From Hyphomicrobiales bacterium (GTDB lineage Bacteria > Pseudomonadota > Alphaproteobacteria > Rhizobiales > Xanthobacteraceae): DNA of 64,000 nt. Shown piece after piece: positions 54,059-62,098 of the stretch. Every line of letters starts with the position of its first letter. Within the stretch, counting starts at the first letter, position 1. The notes beneath the pieces were generated by a model that had not been told where the DNA came from, searched no databases, and was given only the letters and a program-made list of their open reading frames with translations. The DNA lies in assembly GCA_021732215.1 (NCBI GenBank), contig JAKFVL010000009.1:144568-208567 (forward strand), written 5' to 3'. The position numbers were made by a program, and so were the translations under genes.

Positions 54059-55137
54059 GACAGCCTCCCGTCGGTCAAGCGCACCTTCTGACCTTCGCGC
54101 AGACGGTTAACCCCCGCGGTGACGACGATGTCACCCTTTGTCAAACCATCGCTGACGATCACACGATCGGTCTCATATCGAGCCACCGTCACGTCCTTGA
54201 GATCGACCTGGCGGCTCGACATGTTGACGATCCACACCGCCGGTCGGCCACTGCGGTCAAACAGCGCGCTCGCCGGCAACACGACCACAGGCGTTGTGCT
54301 GGCCTTGTTCCTGCCGACAACGCTGGCACCGAAGCGCATCTGCTCAGGCGCATTGGTGAGGGTCACCTTGACCTGATACGTGCGGGTTGCGGGATCGGCC
54401 ATCGGCGAAATCTCGCGGAGCACACCGTCCGCTGATATGTCAGGGCTGCTCAACAGCGACACCACGACTTCCGGACGTCCAGAGCCGTTCTTTTCGCTGA
54501 ACGCCGACTCGGAGATCGAGAATACTGCATCCTTGTCGCCGGGCCGCGCGACGCGGACGATCATCTTGCCGCTGCTCACGATTTGTCCGACTTCGCCACC
54601 GACCGCGGTAATGACACCATCGAACTCTGCATGGAGCTCGGAGTAAGCAAGCTGATCCTTGGCCATTTCGAGCGCGGTCTTGGCCGACTCGCTGCGCGCT
54701 TCGGCGGAGCGGAGATTCTTCAGAGCCGAGTCATAGATCGCGCGCGTGGTGGATCCGGTCGACAGAAGTTGACGCGAACGCTCCTCGGCGTTTCGTGCCT
54801 CAACCAGAACAGCATCGTTGGCGACCAAATCGGTCTCGGCCGACTTCACCTTGTTGCGGTGATCCTGCTCGTCGAGCCGCGCCAGCACGTCTCCCTTTTT
54901 CACGATTTCGCCGACTTCGGCCGTCCGGGAGATGATCTTGCCGGAGACACGGAAGCCAAGCTCGCTCTCGTAGCGCGGGCGGACTTCGCCCACCACGCGC
55001 TGGTCGTCATTGACCGGCTTGGGTTCGGCAATCAGCGTCCGAACGGGGCGTATTTCCGGCTGCTCAACCGTCTTTTCCTGACATGCTGCCAACGGCAGCG
55101 TGGCAATAAATAAAAGCATCATAGTTTTGCGCAACAT
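54055..55137 (-). CDS. RND efflux periplasmic adaptor (membrane fusion) lipoprotein
   Basis: This 360-residue protein has a lipoprotein signal (LPLAAC, lipidated Cys19). Its barrel-sandwich hybrid domain begins PVRTLIAEPKPVND, the alpha-hairpin spans about 95-150, and beta-barrel and membrane-proximal domains form the C-terminal half. The ATG at 55137 is preceded by AGGAGG; upstream codons to 55212 run into the operator region and are excluded. It is the first gene of the pump operon. Confidence 0.92.
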   Translation of the reverse strand: MLRKTMMLLFIATLPLAACQEKTVEQPEIRPVRTLIAEPKPVNDDQRVVGEVRPRYESELGFRVSGKIISRTAEVGEIVKKGDVLARLDEQDHRNKVKSAETDLVANDAVLVEARNAEERSRQLLSTGSTTRAIYDSALKNLRSAEARSESAKTALEMAKDQLAYSELHAEFDGVITAVGGEVGQIVSSGKMIVRVARPGDKDAVFSISESAFSEKNGSGRPEVVVSLLSSPDISADGVLREISPMADPATRTYQVKVTLTNAPEQMRFGASVVGRNKASTTPVVVLPASALFDRSGRPAVWIVNMSSRQVDLKDVTVARYETDRVIVSDGLTKGDIVVTAGVNRLREGQKVRLTDGRLS

Positions 55138-55200
55138 CTGCAATTCCTCCTGAGAAAAATGGCGCCATTCAAATTGACTACGCATATCCGCGACTATCGG

Positions 55201-55285
55201 TATAGTCGGCACTATACACGATCGGTAAAGTAAGTGCTATACAAAATGATAGTGGCTGCTATACTAAAATATAGCATGTACTATA
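55201..55285. promoter_or_regulatory. Three inverted-repeat operators (ATAG-N6-CTAT) between pump and TetR genes
   Basis: The boxes are TATAGTCGGCACTATA (55201-55216), ATAGTGGCTGCTAT (55249-55262) and TATAGCATGTACTATA (55270-55285), each with a 6-nt spacer inside ATAG/CTAT. Centre distances are 47 and 22 nt. Being between the divergent adaptor and TetR genes, they are the likely sites of autoregulated TetR repression. Confidence 0.75.
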
Positions 55286-55331
55286 CCTCAGAAAAGGCCT
55301 ATCTTTTCTGGAAGTTGCTCAGGAAATCGAC

Positions 55332-56009
55332 ATGCTCAAAAATACGACATCCCGAAAGCGGCTCACTCTCAATGAGCTTGAAAACGAAACCAAGAAATTT
55401 CTTCGGCCCTCAACGGAGAAGGAAGGAGCCATTCTTGAGGCCACCATTGCGCTGATCGGCGAGCGCGGTATCGATGGAGCGACAACCGCCGCCATCGCAA
55501 AGCGCGCCAACGTCACCGAGCGAACGCTGTTTCGCTACTTCCCGTCAAAGAAAGATCTGATTCGCCGGGTGCTCTACCCGATGATCATGCAGCGAGGCTT
55601 GTCAAAGCAATGGGACACCATTGCTTCGCTGCTGAAAGGACAAACGTCGAGCCTGAAAGACTGGTTTGTCGAGGCGTCGAGTTTCGAGCTTAGCATCATT
55701 TCACAGCATGCGCCGTTTACGCGCACCGTCACGGCAGAGCTTATTCAGAACGATGAGCTGCGCGGCATGATGGCCGGGCTTTGGGAGAAGTATATCTGGG
55801 AGCCGATGGTCCAGAGCCTCGACGACCTGAAAGCCAGAGGTGTCCTTCGCGAAGACATCGATCCGGAGATGTTGGCGCGCGCGGTCCACTGCCTGCATAT
55901 CGGCTATTTTCTCAGTCGTCACGTTTTCGCGCCAAACCGCAAATGGGACGATAGAGCAGAGCTTGAAAAGATGGGTGACCTCCTTGCGCGCGGTGCAAGC
56001 CGGATATGA
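55332..56009 (+). CDS. TetR-family transcriptional repressor
   Basis: This 225-residue protein has a 30-residue basic extension before the helix-turn-helix. The recognition region is TTAAIAKRANVTERTLFRYFPSKKDLI. The C-terminal ligand domain is helical with no recognised subfamily. Divergence from the pump genes and the three operators imply that it represses the pump and itself. Confidence 0.92.
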   Translation: MLKNTTSRKRLTLNELENETKKFLRPSTEKEGAILEATIALIGERGIDGATTAAIAKRANVTERTLFRYFPSKKDLIRRVLYPMIMQRGLSKQWDTIASLLKGQTSSLKDWFVEASSFELSIISQHAPFTRTVTAELIQNDELRGMMAGLWEKYIWEPMVQSLDDLKARGVLREDIDPEMLARAVHCLHIGYFLSRHVFAPNRKWDDRAELEKMGDLLARGASRI

Positions 56010-56275
56010 ACTTTTGTAGAATTTTAACAAACCCGGCAAGACAGGTTAATTCCAGTCTCCAGCGCGCCGTTCGAATACAAGGTCTCCACGCAGTGGTTTT
56101 CTTCTGTGGTCTCCAACGCCAGTCTCTAGAAAAACGGGAATAATCAAACACGAATCCAGAGACTTTGGGAATTTTCAGGCCGAAAAGTTCGCGAATCCAG
56201 TCTCTGGAGACTCTCGTGCAATTAAGCCCGTGGCTGTCGGGCATTTTTATGCGCTGAAAAGTCGCTCAAGCTAAT
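56010..56275. other. Intergenic region with repeated CCAGTCTC and a 14-nt palindrome
   Basis: CCAGTCTC occurs at 56052, 56119 and 56197, the last within the perfect palindrome AGTCTC-TG-GAGACT (56199-56212). A related CCAGAGACT is at about 56156, so the same element appears in both orientations. No gene is seen. These could be protein-binding sites or a decayed mobile repeat. Confidence 0.45.
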
Positions 56276-56590
56276 GATACGAGCAAGCAACAATCATCCG
56301 AGCGAGGGGGCGCTAAAGAAAAGAGCGGCGATAAAAAAGAGTCCGCAGGCAAAAAACCAAAGGGAGCGTTCAAAGAGGAAAAGATGCAGGCTCGCTTTCC
56401 CAGCTCGCGAAGGTGGGCGGCTTGATCGATCTTCCAGTGCTGGACAAAAGCAACGGTAAGATCGGCTACGTGAAACAAATCGTTCGGACACCTGAAGGCA
56501 AGATCAAGCTCATTGTCCCTTACGCAAGCCGGTTTGGATGGTTTCCGAACAAATGGTCAGCGGAAGTTTTCATAGGCCTGTCCCCGTTAC
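56276..56590 (+). pseudogene. Frameshifted, truncated PRC-barrel protein gene
   Basis: From about 56276 the reading SKQQSSERGGAKEKSGDKKE... gives a low-complexity Lys/Glu/Gly linker. After the GAAAAG run near 56380 the frame must shift to continue AGSLSQLAKVGGLIDLPVLD, then GKIGYVKQIVRTPEGKI and YASRFGWFPNKWSAEV, which is a PRC-barrel-like domain. After that the similarity ends and the frame runs into the back of the MFS gene. No start codon or signal peptide is recognisable. Confidence 0.6.
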
Positions 56591-56627
56591 CTGGGAACCA
56601 TCGCCATGCGCCGCAAAAATTAGTAGA

Positions 56628-57830
56628 TCATACCCTTAATCGAACAGCCAAGCTCGCAGCAGCCATGATCGATATTCCAACTCCGACCACGCAGGCGGTC
56701 CAGCCTAGTCGGTCGAACAATTGTCCAAGCACTGCGCTGCCAACCAGTCCTCCGAAAAAATAGCACGCGAGATAAGTGCCGCTGGCAACGCCGCGATTGG
56801 ATCTTGCTGCACGACCGACGAAGCCGGTCGCAACAGCTTGCGCAAAAAATGTCCCGACGCCGACCAGAACCATGCCAACGAGGACCGCTGGCAGCTTCGG
56901 TATCAATAGCAATGGCAAACCAGCGACTGCCAGCGCCAAGGCTCCCCAGATCGCTTCCCGGGTTCCGAAGCGCTCGACGGCGGCGCCGGCAAACAGGGTC
57001 GTGACGATCGACGGCAGGAACACAAAATAAACGAAGCCAAGCTGCATGCGATCGACGGCAAGCGGCGGGCGTACCAGCACGAAGTTGACGTAGGTGAATG
57101 TGCCGATGAACGCGAACAGGATGCAGAAGCCGATTCCAAACGCCGCGCGGAGCGGCGGGTTGCGCAGATGCTCCGCCAGCGCGAAAAACGGCGAATGAAT
57201 CGCTTCCTCGGCTGTCTGCATCGGCTTCGCGCGATGAATGGTGAAATAGACCAACACGGCTCCGGCGAGGTTGAGCGCCGCAAAGAAATAGAAATTCGAG
57301 GCAAGACCGAAATTGTCGGCGACAGCCGCGGAGATCAGCCGCCCGATCAGGTTGCTGGCTACGTTGCCGGTGATGTAGGCGGCAAAGGCACCGCCGGCGT
57401 CGGTCGCACTGCATTGTTCTCCGAGATAGGCCAGCGTCAGCGCAAATGCGGCCGACATGCAAAGCCCCTGCGCGATCCGCAACAAAGTGAAAACGGTCAA
57501 GTTCGGTGCGAAGGCGAGGCAAACGGTCGGAATGGCGAGCAATCCAAGGCTGACAAGGATACCGGCCCGGCGTTCAATCTTCGGGCTGAACAGCCCGACC
57601 ACGAGACCGGCGACCGCCATGCCCATGGTGCTTGCGTTGACCGCGAAACCCATCGCCGCGGGCGACACATCATAGTGCCTCGCGAGCGATGGCAAAATGG
57701 CTTGAGTGGCGAACAGATCGACCACGGTCAGGAACGCCATCAATCCGATGACGAGCGAACGTAGTGCGGCGCCCGGCGAATGACCTGCAGCCATTGCGCG
57801 CATATCATACGCTTGCGAAGCATTGCTCAT
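56628..57830 (-). CDS. MFS transporter (YnfM-like)
   Basis: This 400-residue protein has 12 predicted helices. The loop 2-3 motif is KIERRAGI, a weak form of the GxxxDRxGRR signature, as in the YnfM branch. The start at 57830 is the first ATG at the beginning of homology; the open frame to 57995 includes a large stem-loop and is unlikely to be translated. The substrate is unknown. Its 3' end overlaps the tail of the PRC-barrel remnant's open frame. Confidence 0.87.
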   Translation of the reverse strand: MSNASQAYDMRAMAAGHSPGAALRSLVIGLMAFLTVVDLFATQAILPSLARHYDVSPAAMGFAVNASTMGMAVAGLVVGLFSPKIERRAGILVSLGLLAIPTVCLAFAPNLTVFTLLRIAQGLCMSAAFALTLAYLGEQCSATDAGGAFAAYITGNVASNLIGRLISAAVADNFGLASNFYFFAALNLAGAVLVYFTIHRAKPMQTAEEAIHSPFFALAEHLRNPPLRAAFGIGFCILFAFIGTFTYVNFVLVRPPLAVDRMQLGFVYFVFLPSIVTTLFAGAAVERFGTREAIWGALALAVAGLPLLLIPKLPAVLVGMVLVGVGTFFAQAVATGFVGRAARSNRGVASGTYLACYFFGGLVGSAVLGQLFDRLGWTACVVGVGISIMAAASLAVRLRV

Positions 57831-57863
57831 GACGGCCACCGTAAACTCTGGAGGACAAGGAGA

Positions 57864-57916
57864 GATGTGACGCCCCGTTGGGGGTGTGGGGCGACCGGGA
57901 ATCGGGGCGTCACATC
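57864..57916. terminator. 14-bp perfect stem-loop between the cupin and MFS genes
   Basis: GATGTGACGCCCCG (57864-57877) pairs perfectly with CGGGGCGTCACATC (57903-57916) around a 25-nt G-rich loop. It lies after the cupin stop and about 34 nt before the MFS ATG, on the same strand. It has no T-run, so rather than a classic terminator it may be a processing or attenuation element, or an operator. Confidence 0.6.
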
Positions 57917-57957
57917 CATGCAGCGGACCTCGGGGAAAGGCCGCTACATATTCGCGG

Positions 57958-58422
57958 TTACATGTGATGATCGTGGGGGTCCGCGCGGACGTCACCGACG
58001 AAGAGCACTACGGTTTTGTCGCCAAGATTCTTCCACCAATGCGAGGTGCCGGAAACTTCGGGGCGAATTTCGCCGGCCTTGTGCAGGATCGGCATCGCGC
58101 AATTGCTGGCGTATTCGATGATCTCGCCCTCGGCCACGTAAATCAGCGCCGGACGGTCGTCGTGGCTGTGCCACGGAACGATGCCGCCGGGCTGGATTAC
58201 GAGCTTGCGGAAGCGCAATTCGCGGCCCTTGATGTTGGCCGGCTGCTTCTCCAGGTCGATGGCGCCGAGCGTGGTGTCGGTGACTCCGACCGGTTTGAAA
58301 TCAACCTTTTCCCGGACGCCGGGCTTGAAGGCTCCAGCCGGGCATTCTCCGGCGGAAGCGCCGGTCGCGGCAAAAACCGATCCAGCGATCAGCACGGCCG
58401 CGGCTAGGGTTGTCTTGAGCAT
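57958..58422 (-). CDS. Secreted cupin-domain protein
   Basis: This 154-residue protein has a signal peptide (AAAVLIAGSVFAATGASA). A single cupin barrel carries the metal motif WHSHDDRPALIYVAEGEI and a second-motif His in GTSHWW. The ATG at 58422 has AGGAG eight bases upstream. Such periplasmic cupins may bind metal or a small ligand; the function is unknown. The C-terminus is His-rich (DPHDHHM). Confidence 0.85.
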   Translation of the reverse strand: MLKTTLAAAVLIAGSVFAATGASAGECPAGAFKPGVREKVDFKPVGVTDTTLGAIDLEKQPANIKGRELRFRKLVIQPGGIVPWHSHDDRPALIYVAEGEIIEYASNCAMPILHKAGEIRPEVSGTSHWWKNLGDKTVVLFVGDVRADPHDHHM

Positions 58423-58619
58423 GTTTCGATCTCCTGCGTTACGCCGGGCTTCAACAACGAGCCGCAGCAACGACGCTACAATCCCCATTTGATCGCTGAA
58501 GCGGAAATACCCGTTGGCTCTGGTGTCGATAGCGTTGCGCTATTCGCAGATCGATCGTTGCATGTTTGCGCGCAACAATGCTGCGTCCGAATGAAGTCGT
58601 GCGCGGCAAGTTCAGGCGT

Positions 58620-59972
58620 TCAGAGCAAATGTTTGATGTCGGATGAAAATGTAGGATACGCATAAATGCGATCCTTGACCGCGCTGGCAGGAATGCCGTG
58701 CGCCATCGCCAATGAGAACAGGTTGATCAACTCCTCGCCCGCGTGTCCGACTATATGCGCACCGAGAATACGATCGCTTGCGGCATCGACAATGACCTTG
58801 GACCAGGCGACGGTTTCCACATAAGTGCGCGACGATAGCCAGCCAAGCATGTCGGTATCGTGCACCTTGACGTTATAACCTTTCTCGCGCGCTGCCTTCT
58901 CGGTGAGACCTACCGTCGCAAGCGCAGGCACTGTATAGACCGATGTCGCGAGTGCATCATAATTCGGAACATGCCTCGGCCCCTCGACGATATTCCGGCC
59001 AACGATATTGCCTTCATACGTAGCAATCGGCGACAACTGAGGCGAGGTTGCCACTGCGTCGCCGCACACATGAACGGCAGGGTTTGAAACAGAGCGCAGA
59101 TGCGGATCGGTCGCGATCCGCCATCCCGAATGCTCGACATGGCCAGCAGCGAGATCGAGCGCGTCGATATTGGCGACGCGGCCAGCGCCGTTGATCGCAT
59201 GCTCGGCTTCGATGGTGTGTTCGCTGCCGTCGTGCTGAAACGTCACGCGAAGCAGAGGTTTCTGCTGCTCGATCCGTTTCACCTGAACGCTCGTTAAAAC
59301 GCGAATGCCGATGCGCTCGTTCTCCTTCTGCAACTGTTCGACCGCGGCCGTCTCCAACGCCGGCAGCAATTGCGGCAATGCCTCAAGGATGGTTACCGTT
59401 ACCCCGGCGCGGGCGTACACATGGCCCAGTTCCAGCGAGATGACGCCACCACCAATGAAGACCACCGATGTGGGCAATGTCCGGTCCATCAGGACCTCAT
59501 CAGATGTGATCAGGTGACCGCTGCCCGGAATGTTCAGCGGCCGCGGCCGCGATCCCGTCGCAATGACGATGTGTTTGGCCTCGAGTTGCCGATCGCCGAC
59601 CGCAATGACGTTCGGAGCAATGAACTTAGCCGACCCGGCGATGATTTCGACGCCGCGCTTGAGCATGGACGCAGTGAGACGCGCCGGAATATCAGCGATC
59701 ATCGCCTGCTCCCGGTCGATCAGTGCAGCCCAATCCAGCTTCGGCTTGGCAACGGCAATCCCGTGAACATGCGCGCGCTCGATTTCATGCAAGGCATGGC
59801 TCGCAGCGACGAGAACCTTTTTCGGCGTGCAGCCGCGATTGGGACAGGTGCCGCCCATGTCGCGCGCCTCGATTATGGCGACCGACATGCCTGCTTTGCG
59901 CGCCGGGCTTGTCACGCCAATACCGGCGTTGCCGCCACCCAGAATGACCACATCGAATTTTTCGGCTGCCAC
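58620..59972 (-). CDS. Flavin-dependent disulfide oxidoreductase with atypical C-terminal active site
   Basis: This 450-residue protein of the glutathione/mercuric reductase superfamily has the FAD motif VILGGGNAG (9-17), the redox disulfide Cys43-Cys48 in GGTCPNRGCTPKK, and the NADPH-binding GGGVISLELG. The C-terminal dimer segment normally has HPTxxE with the catalytic His and Glu; here it reads AYPTFSSD, with Tyr439 in the His place. It is therefore unlikely to be ordinary glutathione reductase or dihydrolipoamide dehydrogenase; mercuric-reductase-like or other thiol or metal chemistry is possible. Confidence 0.85.
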   Translation of the reverse strand: MAAEKFDVVILGGGNAGIGVTSPARKAGMSVAIIEARDMGGTCPNRGCTPKKVLVAASHALHEIERAHVHGIAVAKPKLDWAALIDREQAMIADIPARLTASMLKRGVEIIAGSAKFIAPNVIAVGDRQLEAKHIVIATGSRPRPLNIPGSGHLITSDEVLMDRTLPTSVVFIGGGVISLELGHVYARAGVTVTILEALPQLLPALETAAVEQLQKENERIGIRVLTSVQVKRIEQQKPLLRVTFQHDGSEHTIEAEHAINGAGRVANIDALDLAAGHVEHSGWRIATDPHLRSVSNPAVHVCGDAVATSPQLSPIATYEGNIVGRNIVEGPRHVPNYDALATSVYTVPALATVGLTEKAAREKGYNVKVHDTDMLGWLSSRTYVETVAWSKVIVDAASDRILGAHIVGHAGEELINLFSLAMAHGIPASAVKDRIYAYPTFSSDIKHLL

Positions 59973-60032
59973 GTCGCTTTCCCCTGAATGAGTTCGGAAT
60001 CCGCGCGAGGCACGAATTCCGAAAGGCCAAAA

Positions 60033-60515
60033 TCACTTGGCGATAATCGTCGATGTAATCGATTTGACCACCATCGTCGCCATCTTGAACTGAGCCTCGC
60101 GATTGGTGATGCCATGACGGCGCGCGATCCAGTCGAAGTCGGTCCAGACCGCGTAGACGTCACCATTATCTTCCTGCGTCAACAGCAGGCGCACCGGCCA
60201 GTCGAGGCCGGCATTCGGATTAGCCGTAATGAACTGCGTTCCGAGCGGAGGATTGCCGAACACAAGCAGCGTCGATGGCCGCAGCTTCACATCCGCGTCG
60301 GCCGCGAGCTTGGCCTGATCGATTTCGATGAAGAAGCGAATGCCCTTCTTCGCAATGTCTTGCTTGATGCGCGTGATAGCTTCCGCCATTGGCACTGCGC
60401 TTTTGACCCGGACGATTCCGTCCGAGCCGTCGGCGCGCGTTACGGATACGGCGGCGGTGATAAGTATTGCGGCGAGAAGGGTCGCGACAACGAGGTTGGT
60501 GAGGCGATGGATCAT
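60033..60515 (-). CDS. Secreted DUF302 protein
   Basis: This 160-residue protein has a signal peptide (LVVATLLAAILITAAVSVTRA) and a DUF302 domain: IKQDIAKKGIRFF, PSTLLVFGNPPLGT and LPVR-like 'DWPVRLLLTQEDNGDVYAVW'. DUF302 proteins often sit near copper- or sulfur-handling genes. It is divergent from the bufferin operon across a region that contains an inverted repeat. Confidence 0.88.
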   Translation of the reverse strand: MIHRLTNLVVATLLAAILITAAVSVTRADGSDGIVRVKSAVPMAEAITRIKQDIAKKGIRFFIEIDQAKLAADADVKLRPSTLLVFGNPPLGTQFITANPNAGLDWPVRLLLTQEDNGDVYAVWTDFDWIARRHGITNREAQFKMATMVVKSITSTIIAK

Positions 60516-60571
60516 GTGACGTCTCCGTGACGGCCAAAGTGTTGAATTCCGTCATGCAACATGCACCCGCG

Positions 60572-60587
60572 TTTCATCCGCATGAAA
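60572..60587. promoter_or_regulatory. Inverted repeat between DUF302 and bufferin genes
   Basis: TTTCAT-CCGC-ATGAAA is a perfect 6+6 palindrome, 57 nt from the DUF302 start and 185 nt before bufA1. It may be an operator for one or both directions. Another short hairpin, ATAGCC-CTC-GGCTAT, is at 60609-60623. Confidence 0.4.
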
Positions 60588-60771
60588 TGCCCACATCCTA
60601 ACAACTCCATAGCCCTCGGCTATTGCAGCGCGTGATCGCCTCGCCCTGTGTATCGCATTCGCGGCGGCTATCGAGACCATTGGCGATCGGCATTTCAATG
60701 CTGACGCGATCCGGCATTTGATGCACAGGCCCGATAAGCGGGCAGATGAAATTCAGAAAGGGAACGACCTT

Positions 60772-61065
60772 ATGTCTCAAAAGACCAATCTCATCACCTC
60801 GCTCGCCATCGCCAGCGCGATGTCGTCTGCGCTCGTCATGGTTGCCACGTCCTCGCAGGCTCAGGAGTCCTCCAAGGAGAAGTGCTACGGCGTCTCTCTG
60901 AAGGGCCAGAACGACTGCGCCGCCGGCGCCGGCACCACCTGTGCTGCCACCTCCAAGATCGACTACCAGGGCAATGCCTGGAAACTCGTCAACAAGGGGG
61001 CCTGCACCACCACCTCCACCCCGTTCGGTCCCGGCTCGCTGACGGCAGTCAAGCGTCCGGCCTAA
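60772..61065 (+). CDS. bufA1: Bufferin precursor, DUF2282 (BufA1-type)
   Basis: This 97-residue precursor has a Sec signal peptide cleaved near residue 30 (SSQA-QE). The core peptide has the four conserved Cys: Cys38 ([17 protein letters not shown]), Cys49, Cys57 and Cys78. Bufferins of this type are ribosomally made peptides whose Cys are modified by a DUF692 (MNIO) enzyme to chelate copper in the periplasm. All family landmarks are present, as are genes for the partner enzymes downstream. The ATG at 60772 is the only one giving a signal peptide start. Confidence 0.88.
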   Translation: MSQKTNLITSLAIASAMSSALVMVATSSQAQESSKEKCYGVSLKGQNDCAAGAGTTCAATSKIDYQGNAWKLVNKGACTTTSTPFGPGSLTAVKRPA

Positions 61066-61156
61066 GCGGCGCCAGCAAGTCCTGTTGCCGGAGGGTCGGC
61101 GGCCATCATCCCCTGACCCTTCGCAACCTGAAGAAAACGGAAGACGGGAGAGAAAC

Positions 61157-62083
61157 ATGTTCGAAACAACGACACCGTACCGGCGTGACGCCGGTTCTCT
61201 GCCGGCGACGAAGGCTGCCTCGCCGTGGTTGCAAGGCGTCAGCGCGGGTGCCGGCTTCAAACCTGAACATGCGTTCGACGTCTTTGAGTTCGGGCGACGC
61301 GTCGACTTTTTTGAGATTCACGCCGAGAACTACATGGGTGATGGCGGCCCACCGCATCATCTGCTGGGCAAACTCCGCGCCGACTATCCGGTGTCGATTC
61401 ATGGCGTGGGCCTCTCCATCGGCGGAGCCGGACCGCTCGATCGCAGCCATCTGGCAAGGCTGAAGAAGCTGATCGACCGATATCAGCCCTCGGTCTTTTC
61501 CGAGCACCTTGCCTGGTCAACACATAACGGTGTCTTCATGAACGACCTTCTGCCCCTCCCCTATAATCTCGAAACACTGGCGCGTGTCGCCGAGCATGTT
61601 CACGAAGTGCAGGAGGTGCTCGGCACCAGCATTTTGCTGGAGAATCCCTCCACATACATTGCCTTCGCCAATTCTGACATGAGCGAAACCGACTTCCTGC
61701 GCGAAATCGCGGAGCGTACCGGCTGCGGACTGCTGCTCGACGTTAACAACGTCTACGTCTCCGCGGTCAATCAGGGCTTCACACCCGACGACTACATCGA
61801 TGCATTCCCGATGGAGTACGTCGGAGAGATTCATCTCGGCGGTCACAGCGAAGATGCCGACGACTTCGGCGCACGCCTTCTGATCGACAGCCACGGCGCC
61901 GAGACCGCCGATGCGGTCTGGGATCTCTATCGCTACGCCCTTGGCCGCAGCGGCCCGATCCCTACCCTGATCGAGTGGGACAATGACGTGCCAGAGTTCG
62001 ATGTGGTCGCAATGCAGGCTTCGCGGGCACGCTCCCTGCTTGCGATCGAAGCCCGTCGGCGCAATCGCATCGCCGTCGCGTGA
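61157..62083 (+). CDS. bufB: DUF692 multinuclear non-haem iron oxidase (BufB)
   Basis: This 308-residue TIM-barrel enzyme of the MNIO family modifies Cys residues of the bufferin precursor. Expected iron ligands are recognisable: Glu57 (HAENYM), His82 (IHGVGLS), Glu116-His117 (SEHLAW), Glu162 (LENPSTY), Asp195 and Asn197 (LLDVNN), His226 and His230 (EIHLGGH), His246 and Glu273 (LIEWDND). The ATG follows GGGAGAGAAAC. It lies 92 nt after bufA1. Confidence 0.9.
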   Translation: MFETTTPYRRDAGSLPATKAASPWLQGVSAGAGFKPEHAFDVFEFGRRVDFFEIHAENYMGDGGPPHHLLGKLRADYPVSIHGVGLSIGGAGPLDRSHLARLKKLIDRYQPSVFSEHLAWSTHNGVFMNDLLPLPYNLETLARVAEHVHEVQEVLGTSILLENPSTYIAFANSDMSETDFLREIAERTGCGLLLDVNNVYVSAVNQGFTPDDYIDAFPMEYVGEIHLGGHSEDADDFGARLLIDSHGAETADAVWDLYRYALGRSGPIPTLIEWDNDVPEFDVVAMQASRARSLLAIEARRRNRIAVA

Positions 62084-62098
62084 CCAACGGAGTTCGCC

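Noticed and set aside
56620..57522. 300-codon minus-strand frame inside the MFS gene
   Set aside because: A shifted frame of the same strand, rich in Arg/Cys/Ser; the MFS frame has clear transmembrane helices and family motifs.
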